Below are positions 16,164 through 24,448 of a stretch of 64,000 nt of DNA, piece by piece. How positions within the stretch are numbered: the stretch's first letter is position 1; every line of letters begins with the position of its first letter. The stretch lies in contig NZ_AP022598.1 of the NCBI RefSeq assembly GCF_010725485.1, positions 744,001-808,000 of the forward strand, read 5' to 3'. The notes under the pieces were generated by a model. That model searched no databases and was not told where the DNA came from. It saw only the letters and a list, made by a program, of their open reading frames with translations. Origin of the DNA: Mycolicibacterium parafortuitum. GTDB taxonomy: Bacteria; Actinomycetota; Actinomycetes; Mycobacteriales; Mycobacteriaceae. Position numbers and translations under genes: made by a program.

Positions 16164-17734
16164 GAGGCGAGATTCCACCAGGGACCCCACGACACCCCGT
16201 GCGAGTGGGGCTCCATGATCGGCGGGCTCTGCTGCCAGCCGAGATCCTTGTAGCTGTAGGTGTGGTGCAGGAACACCAGGAAGACATGCGACGGCGCGGC
16301 CGCGTACGAGGCCTGGATCCTGCGGTACAGCTCGTCCTTGGCGGGACCGGACGGCGATCGGCCGGCCTGTTCGAGCATCTCGTCGAGCCCCGGCGCGGTG
16401 AAGTTCCCCGGATTGGAGTACGGCGACGATTCGGGCACCCGCGTGTGCAGGGTGTCGTACACCTGGGAGTCGATGCTGTAGGGCGTCGAGCCGCCGCCGA
16501 GCACCACGGCCGAGTCGGCGAACCGGGTGTCGATCTCGTCCCAGCTGGTGCCGCGCGGCCGGACGTCGACGCCGAGCGGTTTCATCGCCGCGGCGTAGGC
16601 CACCGCCAGATCACGGCGCAGCGTGTCCTGCGCGTTGTACAACAGCTCGAACGATGCTCGCGCACCGTCTTTTTCGCGGACCTGATCGGGGCCGGTACGC
16701 CATCCCGCATCGTCGAGCAGTCCCTTGGCCCGGTCGAGGTCGAACGCGTACTGCGCACCGGGATCGAAGGCGTCGCCGTACGCGGGGGCCACCGGGGTAC
16801 TGGCCGGGCTGCCGTAGCCGAGGAGGACATCGCGCACCATCGCGTCACGGTCGACGCCGATGTTCATCGCCAGCCGGGCGGTCACGTCGGCGGTGAACGG
16901 GTTACCCGCGGGCAGGGCGATGCCGCGCCAGTCCGCAGAACGCACGGCGACGGTCCGCACGTCGCCGTTCGAGCTCTTGACCGAATCAACCAGTCGCGGC
17001 GGAAGATTCGTGCCGTCGACGGCACCGGCCACCATGCTCTGCGCCCGGGCGTTGTCGTCGGGCGCATAGGTGTAGACCAGCCGCGTGACCTGCGGGACAC
17101 CGCCCCAGTAGTCGTCGCGCGCGACCAGGACGGCCTGATCGGGGCGCAGGCTCTCCAGGCGGTACGGGCCGGTGCCGACGGGGGCGGTGTTGACGGCCCA
17201 ATCCGCGGCCGGCTTCGCCTCGACCTTCTCCGATGGCAGAATGCCCAGCAGCAGATAGGGTTTCGGGTCGGCCGCGGTGTCGAGTTCGACGACGACGGCG
17301 TCGGGACCGTCGGCCTCGATCGACAGGATGGGCGCCACCGAGGTGGAGATCTCCGACGCCACCAGGGGGTCCGGGACGGCGTTGTACGTCGCCACCACGT
17401 CGGCGGAGTCGAACGTGCTGCCGTCGGAGAATGTGACGCCGGGCCGCAGCGGGATACGCCAGCGGTTCGGCCCGGCAGGCTGCGGCTCCTCACCCGCGAG
17501 AGCTGGGACCAGCTCCGGAACAACGGTGTCGGTGGTCGCGCTCGGCCGGAAGAGACCGTCGTAGATCGGGGAGACACCGGACTCGGCGTAGCCGTTGACC
17601 GGGTTGTAGCCCCCGAGCTCGTAGCCTTCCGCGAGCACGATCTGGTCGCGGGGCTCCTCGGTGGAGGACGCCGAGCACGCCGTCGCGGCAAGCAGAGCAC
17701 TCACGGCACAGGCCATCGCGACACGAGAATTCAT
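16151..17734 (-). CDS. ABC importer substrate-binding lipoprotein (SBP family 5)
   Basis: A 527-residue extracellular solute-binding protein. The signal sequence MNSRVAMACAVSALLAATAC has a suboptimal lipobox (ATAC) with the lipid-attachment Cys at residue 20. The body is a family-5 peptide/nickel binder: GYNPVNGYAESGVSPIYDGLF, WRIPLRPGVTFSDGS, GTGPYRLES. It should deliver a peptide-like or metal-chelate ligand to the permeases encoded downstream. It is the first gene of the five-gene importer. I do not recall this importer beside lpdC in M. tuberculosis, so it looks like an inserted block. An earlier in-frame ATG at 17752 is less likely because it would extend the signal peptide. Confidence 0.9.
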   Translation of the reverse strand: MNSRVAMACAVSALLAATACSASSTEEPRDQIVLAEGYELGGYNPVNGYAESGVSPIYDGLFRPSATTDTVVPELVPALAGEEPQPAGPNRWRIPLRPGVTFSDGSTFDSADVVATYNAVPDPLVASEISTSVAPILSIEADGPDAVVVELDTAADPKPYLLLGILPSEKVEAKPAADWAVNTAPVGTGPYRLESLRPDQAVLVARDDYWGGVPQVTRLVYTYAPDDNARAQSMVAGAVDGTNLPPRLVDSVKSSNGDVRTVAVRSADWRGIALPAGNPFTADVTARLAMNIGVDRDAMVRDVLLGYGSPASTPVAPAYGDAFDPGAQYAFDLDRAKGLLDDAGWRTGPDQVREKDGARASFELLYNAQDTLRRDLAVAYAAAMKPLGVDVRPRGTSWDEIDTRFADSAVVLGGGSTPYSIDSQVYDTLHTRVPESSPYSNPGNFTAPGLDEMLEQAGRSPSGPAKDELYRRIQASYAAAPSHVFLVFLHHTYSYKDLGWQQSPPIMEPHSHGVSWGPWWNLASWTR

Positions 17735-17790
17735 GTGTCTATCTGAACACATGAGCTACTTCTGCGCGCAACGACCCTTCGGGCGCCGCC

Positions 17791-18222
17791 TCAGGTGGGA
17801 ATCCAGCCCAATCCGTAGCTTGCGTAGAGCGCACCGGCGCCCAGAGCCGTCGCCAGCGGCGCCGACATCATCGCCAGGGACATCGCCGCGATACCGGGCC
17901 TCTCCTGCACCATCGCGGTCAGCAGGCTGCCCACGACGCAGGCGACGACGAAGACGAGCACGGCGAACACAGGCAGGGATTTGTCCATCGAGTGGAACCA
18001 CCAGTAGTACAAACCCGCCCCGGCGGCGGCCGCGACGATCCAGATCGCGGCGACGACAGCAACGAACCGCCACCGGCTCACGTACTGCTGGACCGACGGG
18101 ACGACGACCGGTTGGGCGTGCGGCGGGGGAAGTTCGCCGCTGTGCGCGGGTGGATCGATCACCGTCGGCATCGCGATTCCGCCGGTGAACACGGGCGTGA
18201 AGGACTGCGTCTGCTCAGACAC
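17791..18222 (-). CDS. Small membrane protein
   Basis: A 143-residue protein. A proline-rich cytosolic N-terminus (to about residue 50) precedes three or four membrane segments (about 52-75, 83-102 and 112-138). It overlaps the end of the upstream membrane gene by 8 bases, so they are probably co-translated. Size and position resemble the small membrane proteins Rv0460/Rv0461 near lpdC, from memory. No catalytic motif is seen; the function is unknown. Confidence 0.7.
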   Translation of the reverse strand: MSEQTQSFTPVFTGGIAMPTVIDPPAHSGELPPPHAQPVVVPSVQQYVSRWRFVAVVAAIWIVAAAAGAGLYYWWFHSMDKSLPVFAVLVFVVACVVGSLLTAMVQERPGIAAMSLAMMSAPLATALGAGALYASYGLGWIPT

Positions 18223-18493
18223 CGGAGGCCACCTGGATCGCGGTGAGGGCCCCGAACCAACCCGGTCCGATGGCCAGGATCATGGCGCCGACGGCAGTGA
18301 CCCACCGCCGGCTCGACATCAGGATCATCAACATGCCGATCACACTCGGCACGCCGACCACGACACCGATGACGAGGTCCGGCCGGACAGTCGCGGTGAC
18401 TTCGACGGCGGCGATGAGCGCGGCCATCATGCCCAGAGCGACACCGATGATCATCACTCCGGCGAGGACCGATGCTCGTGGCAACGGGATCAC
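18215..18493 (-). CDS. Small membrane protein
   Basis: About 92 residues, almost wholly hydrophobic with three to four membrane segments: LAGVMIIGVALGMMAALIAAV, LVIGVVVGVPSVIGMLMILM, and a last segment containing ILAIGPGWFGALTAI. The start is uncertain. GTG at 18493 places the first helix near the N-terminus, while a TTG at 18544 would add 17 residues. It precedes and overlaps the other small membrane gene. Function unknown. Confidence 0.6.
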   Translation of the reverse strand: MIPLPRASVLAGVMIIGVALGMMAALIAAVEVTATVRPDLVIGVVVGVPSVIGMLMILMSSRRWVTAVGAMILAIGPGWFGALTAIQVASGV

Positions 18494-18544
18494 GTCTTCG
18501 ACGATAACGCTGCTATGGACCGGTTTTCGGGCGGCGCGCCGCAA

Positions 18545-18730
18545 CCGGCGCCGCCTGGAGTAACAGCCCGGTCACGGCGCGGGCACGTGTTCCACCGCAG
18601 GCGACGGTGCCAAGTCGTTTCGTGCCCGGTAGATGCGGTGCGGACGGATCCGATTGAGCCCGCTGCGATCCCGCCCGTGGCGTCATGATCGTGATGATCT
18701 TGTGTTCATACTTTCAGCGCGTCCTCGCGC
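18545..18730. other. Gap between DUF779 and small membrane gene
   Basis: No gene is seen. Just after the DUF779 stop lies a short perfect hairpin, AGCGCG-TCCT-CGCGCT (about 18715-18730), a weak terminator candidate. Possible promoter of the membrane genes unresolved. Confidence 0.4.
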
Positions 18731-19222
18731 TCAACGCTGCGGAATCGCGCACGCGTCCTGAACCTGGGCGTCCGCGACGACGTGCGTGCCGGTCCGCGGC
18801 GGTCGTTCACCCCGCTCGTAGGCCGCACCCGTCACCGGCGGGACGTTGTCGAGCGCGCGGTTCTCGTCCTCGGTGAACGCCCGGCCGCGGGACAGAAACC
18901 GCTTGCCCTCCGGCGATTCCAGGCTGAAACCGCCGCCTCTGCCCGGCACCACGTCGATCACCAGCTGGGTGTGTTTCCACGTGTCGAACTGCGGACCGGA
19001 GATCCAGACCGGCACCGTGTCGCCGACGTCGAGCACCGCGAGCAGCACGTCACGGTCCCCGACGATGAAATCGCCGGCGGGATAGCACATCGGCGACGAA
19101 CCGTCGCAGCATCCGCCGGACTGGTGAAACATCAACGGGCCGTGCCGTTCCTGCAGCGTCAGCAGAAGTTCCGCGGCGGCGGCGGTGATCAGTGCCCGAG
19201 GGGGTGCAGCCATGTCAGCCAT
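18731..19222 (-). CDS. DUF779 family protein
   Basis: A 163-residue protein with the DUF779 core, including a cysteine-rich segment HQSGGCCDGSSPMCYP (about residues 33-48) and WISGPQFDTWKHTQLVIDVVPGRGGGFSLESPEGKRF. DUF779 genes usually lie next to an aldehyde dehydrogenase (Rv0458/Rv0459 in M. tuberculosis, from memory). Here no aldehyde dehydrogenase is adjacent; the neighbour is a GAF regulator whose stop overlaps this start. ATG 19213 is an alternative start. The cysteines could bind a metal. Function unknown. Confidence 0.85.
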   Translation of the reverse strand: MADMAAPPRALITAAAAELLLTLQERHGPLMFHQSGGCCDGSSPMCYPAGDFIVGDRDVLLAVLDVGDTVPVWISGPQFDTWKHTQLVIDVVPGRGGGFSLESPEGKRFLSRGRAFTEDENRALDNVPPVTGAAYERGERPPRTGTHVVADAQVQDACAIPQR

Positions 19223-20522
19223 TGTCCCTCGCGACTCTGATCACCGGAGCGTTCGACGGAGGAAGGATCATGCGCCGGTCGGCGGGATACCGGACGGACA
19301 ACTCGATCGCCCCCGCGAAACGGTACGGCTTGGTGGCGAGGATCCCGGCGAACTGCTTGCGCAGCCGCGACATCTCCGCACGGACGGTCACCACCTTCGA
19401 CCGGTCCCCGTAGAGATCCTCGGCGAGCTGCGGCGCGGACCGGCCTTGGGGCGAGAGAGCCAGAGCGACAAGGATTTCCGCGTGCCGTAACGACAGGTCG
19501 TGGCGCCAGCTGCCGGACCGTCCGACCATGACCAGCGACGGGCGGTCCGGGTCACTGACGTCGAGCGTCGCCCGCGACGGATGCGCATCGTCGGCGTCCT
19601 CGTCGTCCTCTCCCCCGGCCGGACGCACCAGCCAACCGCCGGGCAGCGGCTCGACGGCGCACATCCCCAACGTCGCCAACCGCACCCGCCCCGGGCCGAG
19701 CCGCTCGGGTAACAGGATGCGGTGGTGCAGCGGCATCGCATCGACAGCGGCCACCCATCCGTCGGTGTCGACGACCAGTGCCGGGCTCCCCATCCGCGCC
19801 AGGATCGGCGCCGTGAGCGCCCGCAGTCTGTTCAGCGTGCGGTCGTGCTCGACCCGCAGATGGGACTCGGCGAGTCGGGCGACGGCGTCGACGAGTGCCA
19901 CCGTCGTCGGGTGCACGGTCGCGGCCGGCCCGGACACGTCGACCACGCCGATGACCTGCCCCGTGCGCGGATCCCGGATCGGTGCCCCCGCGCAGGTCCA
20001 CGAGTGGTGGCTACGCAGGAAGTGCTCGGCCGAGAACACCTGGACGGCACGCTGGGACACCAGGGCCGTGCCGATCGCGTTGGTGCCGACCGCGCGCTCA
20101 CCCCAGTTGGCGCCTTCGACGAAACCCAGCCGGTCGGCGTTCATCAGCACCGACGGCGACCCGGAGCGCCACAGCACCCGACCCTTCGCATCGGCCACCA
20201 CGAGGATGTTCTCGCCGTCGGCGACCAGCGGCCCCAGTCCGTGGGAGATGTCGTCGAGCACCTCCATCAGCCCGGAGGACCGACGGAGCATCTCCAGCGC
20301 ACCCGTCTCGACCACCGGCTCGGCCTGTTCATCGGGCTCGATACCGCTGGCCATGACCCGGCGCCACGAGTCCCCGATGACCTCCCGCGGCCGCGCCGGC
20401 GCGCGAGCGCCGGCCATCGTCGCGTCGTAGACAGCCGACATCAGCCGCGCATAGCTGCGCGGATCCTCACCGACTGCGACGGCGGGCTCAGGCACGAGCG
20501 GGCTGCCGACATTGCTGGGCAT
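19215..20522 (-). CDS. GAF-domain transcriptional regulator (AcoR-like sensor, winged-helix output)
   Basis: A 435-residue protein. The GAF sensor (about residues 70-225) has the AcoR-family pattern GFVEGANWGERAVGTNAIGTALV and GAPIRDPRTGQVIGVVDVSGP. The AAA+ sigma-54 domain of true AcoR is absent. Instead the C-terminus (about 350-415) looks like a winged helix: LSLRHAEILVALALSPQGRS, then VRAEMSRLRKQF. It probably senses a small molecule and controls the adjacent dehydrogenases and the flavin monooxygenase; the repeated GCAACTCTT boxes at 22430-22487 are the candidate site. It is encoded downstream of the SDR on the same strand. Confidence 0.85.
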   Translation of the reverse strand: MPSNVGSPLVPEPAVAVGEDPRSYARLMSAVYDATMAGARAPARPREVIGDSWRRVMASGIEPDEQAEPVVETGALEMLRRSSGLMEVLDDISHGLGPLVADGENILVVADAKGRVLWRSGSPSVLMNADRLGFVEGANWGERAVGTNAIGTALVSQRAVQVFSAEHFLRSHHSWTCAGAPIRDPRTGQVIGVVDVSGPAATVHPTTVALVDAVARLAESHLRVEHDRTLNRLRALTAPILARMGSPALVVDTDGWVAAVDAMPLHHRILLPERLGPGRVRLATLGMCAVEPLPGGWLVRPAGGEDDEDADDAHPSRATLDVSDPDRPSLVMVGRSGSWRHDLSLRHAEILVALALSPQGRSAPQLAEDLYGDRSKVVTVRAEMSRLRKQFAGILATKPYRFAGAIELSVRYPADRRMILPPSNAPVIRVARDNG

Positions 20523-20545
20523 CGACTCCGATTGTGCTCCCCATC

Positions 20546-21340
20546 TCAGCGGTAGACCAGACCGCCGTCGATGAGCCCCGCCTGCCCCGTCATGTAGTCC
20601 GAATCCGGCCCGGCCAGATACGACACGAAACCGGCGACATCGTCCGGGGTCTCGGCGCGGCCCAGTGCGATGCCCCCGACGAACTTGTCGTACGTCTCAC
20701 CCTCGGCGGCGCCGGTCAGCTCGGCGAACCGTTTGTCGATCTCCACCCACATGTCGGTGCCGACGACGCCGGGACAGTACGCGTTGACGGTGATGCCGTC
20801 GGCGGCGTGTTCCTTGGCCGCGGCCTGGGTGAGTGCCCTGACCGCGAATTTCGTCGCGCTGTACGGCCCGAGCATCGCGAACCCGTCGTGGCCGGCGATC
20901 GACGAGGCGTTGATGATCTTGCTGATCTTCCCCTGCTCCTTGTTGCGCAACGTGGTGAACTGCGCGACGGCCGCCTGGATCCCCCACAGCACGCCGTCGA
21001 CGTTGATCGACCAGAGTTTCTGAACCTCGGCCGGTGTCACCTCGCTGATCGGGCCGACGAGAGCGATACCGGCGTTGTTCACCATGATGTCGAAACCGCC
21101 GAGGGCCGCAGCGGCGTGTTCCACCGCGGCGAAGACCTGGTCGCGGTCGCTGACGTCGGCCACGAACGTTGTTGCTTTGCTGCCGATTTCGGCGATCTCC
21201 GCGGCGACGTCATCGAGACCGCCCTGGTGGATGTCCACCAGGGCCACGTCGGCGCCGTCTCGGGCCAGGCGCAGGGCGATGCCGCGGCCGATACCGCGGG
21301 CCGCGCCGGTGACGAGTGCGACTTTTCCGTTGAGTGCCAT
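20546..21340 (-). CDS. SDR family acetoin reductase / butanediol dehydrogenase-like
   Basis: A 264-residue classical short-chain dehydrogenase. The cofactor motif is TGAARGIGRG (about 11-20), NNAG at about 89-92, and the catalytic Ser-Tyr-Lys is in NASSIAGHDG...GPYSATKFA. The C-terminal DGGLVYR and overall pattern resemble diacetyl/acetoin reductases. It likely interconverts a hydroxyketone and a diketone or diol with NAD(H). The ATG start follows the stop of the zinc dehydrogenase gene (21343) by 2 bases, so both are one operon, followed by the GAF regulator. Confidence 0.88.
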   Translation of the reverse strand: MALNGKVALVTGAARGIGRGIALRLARDGADVALVDIHQGGLDDVAAEIAEIGSKATTFVADVSDRDQVFAAVEHAAAALGGFDIMVNNAGIALVGPISEVTPAEVQKLWSINVDGVLWGIQAAVAQFTTLRNKEQGKISKIINASSIAGHDGFAMLGPYSATKFAVRALTQAAAKEHAADGITVNAYCPGVVGTDMWVEIDKRFAELTGAAEGETYDKFVGGIALGRAETPDDVAGFVSYLAGPDSDYMTGQAGLIDGGLVYR

Positions 21341-21342
21341 GA

Positions 21343-22395
21343 CTATTCCGCTCCGTTCGGATCCACGAGAACCTTCATCTTGGTGCCGGCGTGCAACGCT
21401 TCGAAGCCCTCGTCGACCACATCGTCGATCGGGATCCGGGTGACCCAGCCGGTGGTGTCGTATCGGCCGTCGGCCATCAGCGCGATCACCGCCTCGAAGT
21501 CGGCGCCGGTGTAGCACAACGAGCCCTGGACCCTCGACTCATTCATCACGAGATTCAGAAGAGGTGTCTCCAAAGGCTTTTCGTAGATGGCGACGCTGAT
21601 CATCGGCTTCCGGGACCCGATGCAGGCCAGCGCGGTGGCCACGGACGGTGTCACGCCGGCGGCGTCGAACACCGCGTCGGCGCCGTCGCCGCCCGTGTGG
21701 TCGGCGATGAGGGCCGGCACGTCGTCGGCGGTCGGGTCCAGGGTGCTGGCGCCGAGCGCCTCGATCGCGGCGCGGCGGGTCGGTGACGGTTCCACGACGA
21801 ACACGTCGTCGAGCCCTTTGCCACGCAGCGCGAACCACAGCCCGATACCGATCGGGCCGGCGCCGAACACCATGGCCGTGTCACCGGCGCTCACCTCGCC
21901 GAGGGTGGCGGCGTGATAGGCCACCGACATCGGCTCGACCAGCGCGCCGAGCTCCAGCGAGACGGTGTCGGGCAGCCGGTGCAGCATGCTCGTCGGCACC
22001 ACGGTGTACTCGGCCATGCCGCCGTCGGACATCAGGCCGTGAAAGCCGATCTGTTGGCAGACGTTGTAATTGCCGGCCCGGCACGGGCCGCAGCGATCGC
22101 ACTTGTAGATCGGCTCGACCGCGACACGGTCGCCCTCCTGCCAGCCGGTGACGCCGTCACCGACCGCGGTGATCGTGCCGGAGAACTCGTGTCCCATCGT
22201 CAGCGGCAGCTGCGCGCCGGTGAGCGGATGGGGCGCGGTCGGCACGAAGATCGGGCCGGCGTAGTACTCGTGCAGGTCGGTTCCGCAGATGCCGTTGAAG
22301 CCGACCTTGAGCTTGACCGTCCCTGGTCGCGGCTCGGGTTCGGGAACCTCGTCGACCTCGAGCTTGTTCGGTCCGTAGTACACAGCTGCTCTCAT
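21343..22395 (-). CDS. Zinc-dependent 2,3-butanediol-type dehydrogenase
   Basis: A 350-residue medium-chain dehydrogenase. The catalytic zinc region is GICGTDLHEYYAGP, with a conserved GHEFSGTI histidine/glutamate. The structural zinc cysteines are in CDRCGPCRAGNYNVC (about residues 96-110). The nucleotide motif is VFGAGPIGIG. The profile is that of (R,R)-butanediol dehydrogenases. It is the first gene of the unit with the acetoin-type SDR and the GAF regulator, and it diverges from the flavin monooxygenase. Together they suggest catabolism of a diol, hydroxyketone or ketone. Confidence 0.9.
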   Translation of the reverse strand: MRAAVYYGPNKLEVDEVPEPEPRPGTVKLKVGFNGICGTDLHEYYAGPIFVPTAPHPLTGAQLPLTMGHEFSGTITAVGDGVTGWQEGDRVAVEPIYKCDRCGPCRAGNYNVCQQIGFHGLMSDGGMAEYTVVPTSMLHRLPDTVSLELGALVEPMSVAYHAATLGEVSAGDTAMVFGAGPIGIGLWFALRGKGLDDVFVVEPSPTRRAAIEALGASTLDPTADDVPALIADHTGGDGADAVFDAAGVTPSVATALACIGSRKPMISVAIYEKPLETPLLNLVMNESRVQGSLCYTGADFEAVIALMADGRYDTTGWVTRIPIDDVVDEGFEALHAGTKMKVLVDPNGAE

Positions 22396-22429
22396 GCCGC
22401 ATTCCTATGTGACGGCCGACACAGCGCGA

Positions 22430-22487
22430 AAGAGTTGCAGGGGGTTGCAGCGCGGCGACCGCGTCGTTGCAACTCTTCGCAACTCTT
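22430..22487. promoter_or_regulatory. Repeated AAGAGTTGC/GCAACTCTT boxes in divergent promoter
   Basis: One AAGAGTTGC (22430-22438) faces two direct copies of GCAACTCTT (22469-22477 and 22479-22487) spaced 10 bases apart, with a further half-like GGTTGCAG in between. The whole set lies in the 127-base gap between the divergent dehydrogenase and monooxygenase genes. It is the likely operator of the GAF regulator encoded nearby; this is inference from position. Confidence 0.65.
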
Positions 22488-22522
22488 GTCAGCCGCACCG
22501 GCACCGATGTGTCCTGGCTCAC

Positions 22523-24367
22523 ATGACTTCGACTCTCGACCCTCAGACCACCACCGAGCTGACGCCGCAGCAGCGCGTCGAGGCCTGGCTCGCCGACTTC
22601 GAGGCCGCGCTGGCCGTCCGCGACGTCGACCGCGTCACCGGCATGTTCGCCGTCGACGGCTTCTGGCGCGACCTGGTCGCGTTCACCTGGAACCTCAAGA
22701 CCCTCGAAGGCCGCGACCAGATCGGCGCCATGCTCAGCGCTCGGCTCGCCGAGACCGGCCCGTCGGGGTTCCGCACCAGCGAACCCGCCGTCCAGGACGG
22801 CGACGGGGCCGACGCGGTGGTGTCGGCGTTCATCGAGTTCGAGACCGCCGTCGGACGCGGCAACGGTCATCTTCGCCTGAAGGACGAGGACGGCGCCGAC
22901 CGCGCGTGGACGCTGCTGACCACGCTGCAGGAGCTCAAGGGGCACGAGGAACGCAAGGGCGCCGGCCGCGTGCTGGGCGCCGTGCACGGCGACGACCCCG
23001 ATCCGCGGTCGTGGGCGGAGAAGAAGAGCGAGGAGGAGGCCGCGCTCGGCTATTCGCGGCAGCCCTACACGCTGGTCATCGGCGGCGGGCAGGGCGGTAT
23101 CGCGCTCGGGGCGCGGCTGCGCCAACTCGGGGTCCCCGCGATCGTCGTCGACAAGCACGAACGCCCCGGCGACCAGTGGCGCAAGCGGTACAAGTCGCTG
23201 TGCCTGCACGACCCCGTCTGGTACGACCACCTGCCGTATCTGCCGTTCCCGCAGAACTGGCCGGTCTTCGCGCCGAAGGACAAGATCGGCGACTGGCTGG
23301 AGTTCTACACCCGGGTGATGGAGGTGCCGTACTGGTCGAAGACCACCTGCCTGTCGGCCTCCTTCGACGAGGCCGCAGGACAGTGGACCGTCGAGGTGGA
23401 CCGCGACGGGGAACGGCTGACGCTGCATCCGACCCAGCTGGTGCTGGCGACCGGGATGTCGGGCAAGCCGAACGTTCCGGTGCTCCCCGGCCAGGACGTG
23501 TTCCGCGGCGATCAGCACCACTCCAGCGCGCACCCAGGCCCGGACTCCTACGTCGGCAAGAAAGCCGTCGTGATCGGGTCCAACAACTCCGCGCACGACA
23601 TCTGCAAGGCGCTCTACGAGAACGGCGTCGACGTGACGATGGTGCAGCGCTCCTCCACGCACATCGTCAAATCCGACACCCTGATGGACATCGGGCTCGG
23701 CGATCTGTACTCCGAGCGCGCGCTGGCCGCGGGGATGACGACCGAGAAGGCGGACCTGACGTTCGCGTCGCTGCCGTACCGGATCATGCACGAGTTCCAG
23801 ATCCCGCTGTATGACCGGATGCGCGAGCGCGACAAGGAGTTCTACGACCGGCTCGAAGCCGCCGGATTCGAATTGGACTGGGGCGCCGATGGTTCCGGGC
23901 TGTTCATGAAGTACCTGCGGCGCGGTTCGGGCTACTACATCGACGTCGGCGCGTGTGACATGGTCGCCGACGGCCGGATCAAGCTCGCGCACGGGCAGGT
24001 CGACCGGCTGACCGAGGACGCGGTGGTGCTCGCCGACGGTACCGTGCTGCCCGCCGACGTGGTCGTCTACGCGACCGGCTACGGCTCGATGAACGGCTGG
24101 GCCGCCGATCTGATCGGTCAGGACGTCGCCGACCGGGTGGGCAAGGTGTGGGGCCTGGGCAGCGACACCCCGAAGGATCCCGGCCCGTGGGAAGGCGAAC
24201 AGCGCAACATGTGGAAACCCACCCAGCAGCCGAACCTGTGGTTTCACGGCGGGAACCTGCACCAGTCGCGGCATTACTCGCTGTACCTGGCGCTGCAGCT
24301 GAAGGCCCGCTACGAGGGGTTGCCGACACCGGTGTACGGGCTGCAGGAGGTCCACCACCTGTCCTGA
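22523..24367 (+). CDS. FAD/NADPH flavin-containing monooxygenase with N-terminal NTF2-like domain
   Basis: A 614-residue protein. Residues about 15-150 resemble an NTF2/SnoaL-like domain (VEAWLADFEAALAVRDVDRVTGMFAVDGFWRD). After a linker come two Rossmann motifs: LVIGGGQGGIALGARLRQLG for FAD and VVIGSNNSAHDICKALYENG for NADPH. Between them FRGDQHHSSAHPG resembles the class B FMO/YUCCA fingerprint rather than a classical Baeyer-Villiger motif, and VVYATGYGSM follows. It should oxygenate a ketone, amine or similar small substrate. The ATG at 22523 is chosen because upstream codons are in the operator region. It diverges from the butanediol-type dehydrogenase, suggesting a shared inducer. Confidence 0.88.
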   Translation: MTSTLDPQTTTELTPQQRVEAWLADFEAALAVRDVDRVTGMFAVDGFWRDLVAFTWNLKTLEGRDQIGAMLSARLAETGPSGFRTSEPAVQDGDGADAVVSAFIEFETAVGRGNGHLRLKDEDGADRAWTLLTTLQELKGHEERKGAGRVLGAVHGDDPDPRSWAEKKSEEEAALGYSRQPYTLVIGGGQGGIALGARLRQLGVPAIVVDKHERPGDQWRKRYKSLCLHDPVWYDHLPYLPFPQNWPVFAPKDKIGDWLEFYTRVMEVPYWSKTTCLSASFDEAAGQWTVEVDRDGERLTLHPTQLVLATGMSGKPNVPVLPGQDVFRGDQHHSSAHPGPDSYVGKKAVVIGSNNSAHDICKALYENGVDVTMVQRSSTHIVKSDTLMDIGLGDLYSERALAAGMTTEKADLTFASLPYRIMHEFQIPLYDRMRERDKEFYDRLEAAGFELDWGADGSGLFMKYLRRGSGYYIDVGACDMVADGRIKLAHGQVDRLTEDAVVLADGTVLPADVVVYATGYGSMNGWAADLIGQDVADRVGKVWGLGSDTPKDPGPWEGEQRNMWKPTQQPNLWFHGGNLHQSRHYSLYLALQLKARYEGLPTPVYGLQEVHHLS

Positions 24368-24376
24368 CCGCCTTTC

Positions 24377-24437
24377 GCCGAAACTGCATTCCAGCGGGGA
24401 AAGTCCGAGTGCGGACCTGCTGGAATGCAGTTTCGGC
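24377..24437. repeat. Intergenic palindrome with perfect 19-bp arms
   Basis: The arm GCCGAAACTGCATTCCAGC at 24377-24395 is repeated exactly as its reverse complement at 24419-24437. A smaller GTCCG/CGGAC pair lies inside the loop. It sits between the monooxygenase and peptidase genes, 11 bases before the peptidase start. It is too long and AT-poor for an ordinary operator and has no T-tract. Confidence 0.75.
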
Positions 24438-24448
24438 CAGAGGGAACA

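Noticed and set aside
22396..22522. Sigma-54 promoter for an AcoR-type regulator
   Set aside because: No GG-N10-GC -24/-12 element was identified, the regulator lacks the AAA+ domain, and mycobacteria are not known to have sigma-54.
22523..24367. Classical Baeyer-Villiger monooxygenase
   Set aside because: The motif between the Rossmann folds is FRGDQHHSSAHPG, without the WP ending of the Baeyer-Villiger fingerprint; it fits class B FMO/YUCCA better.
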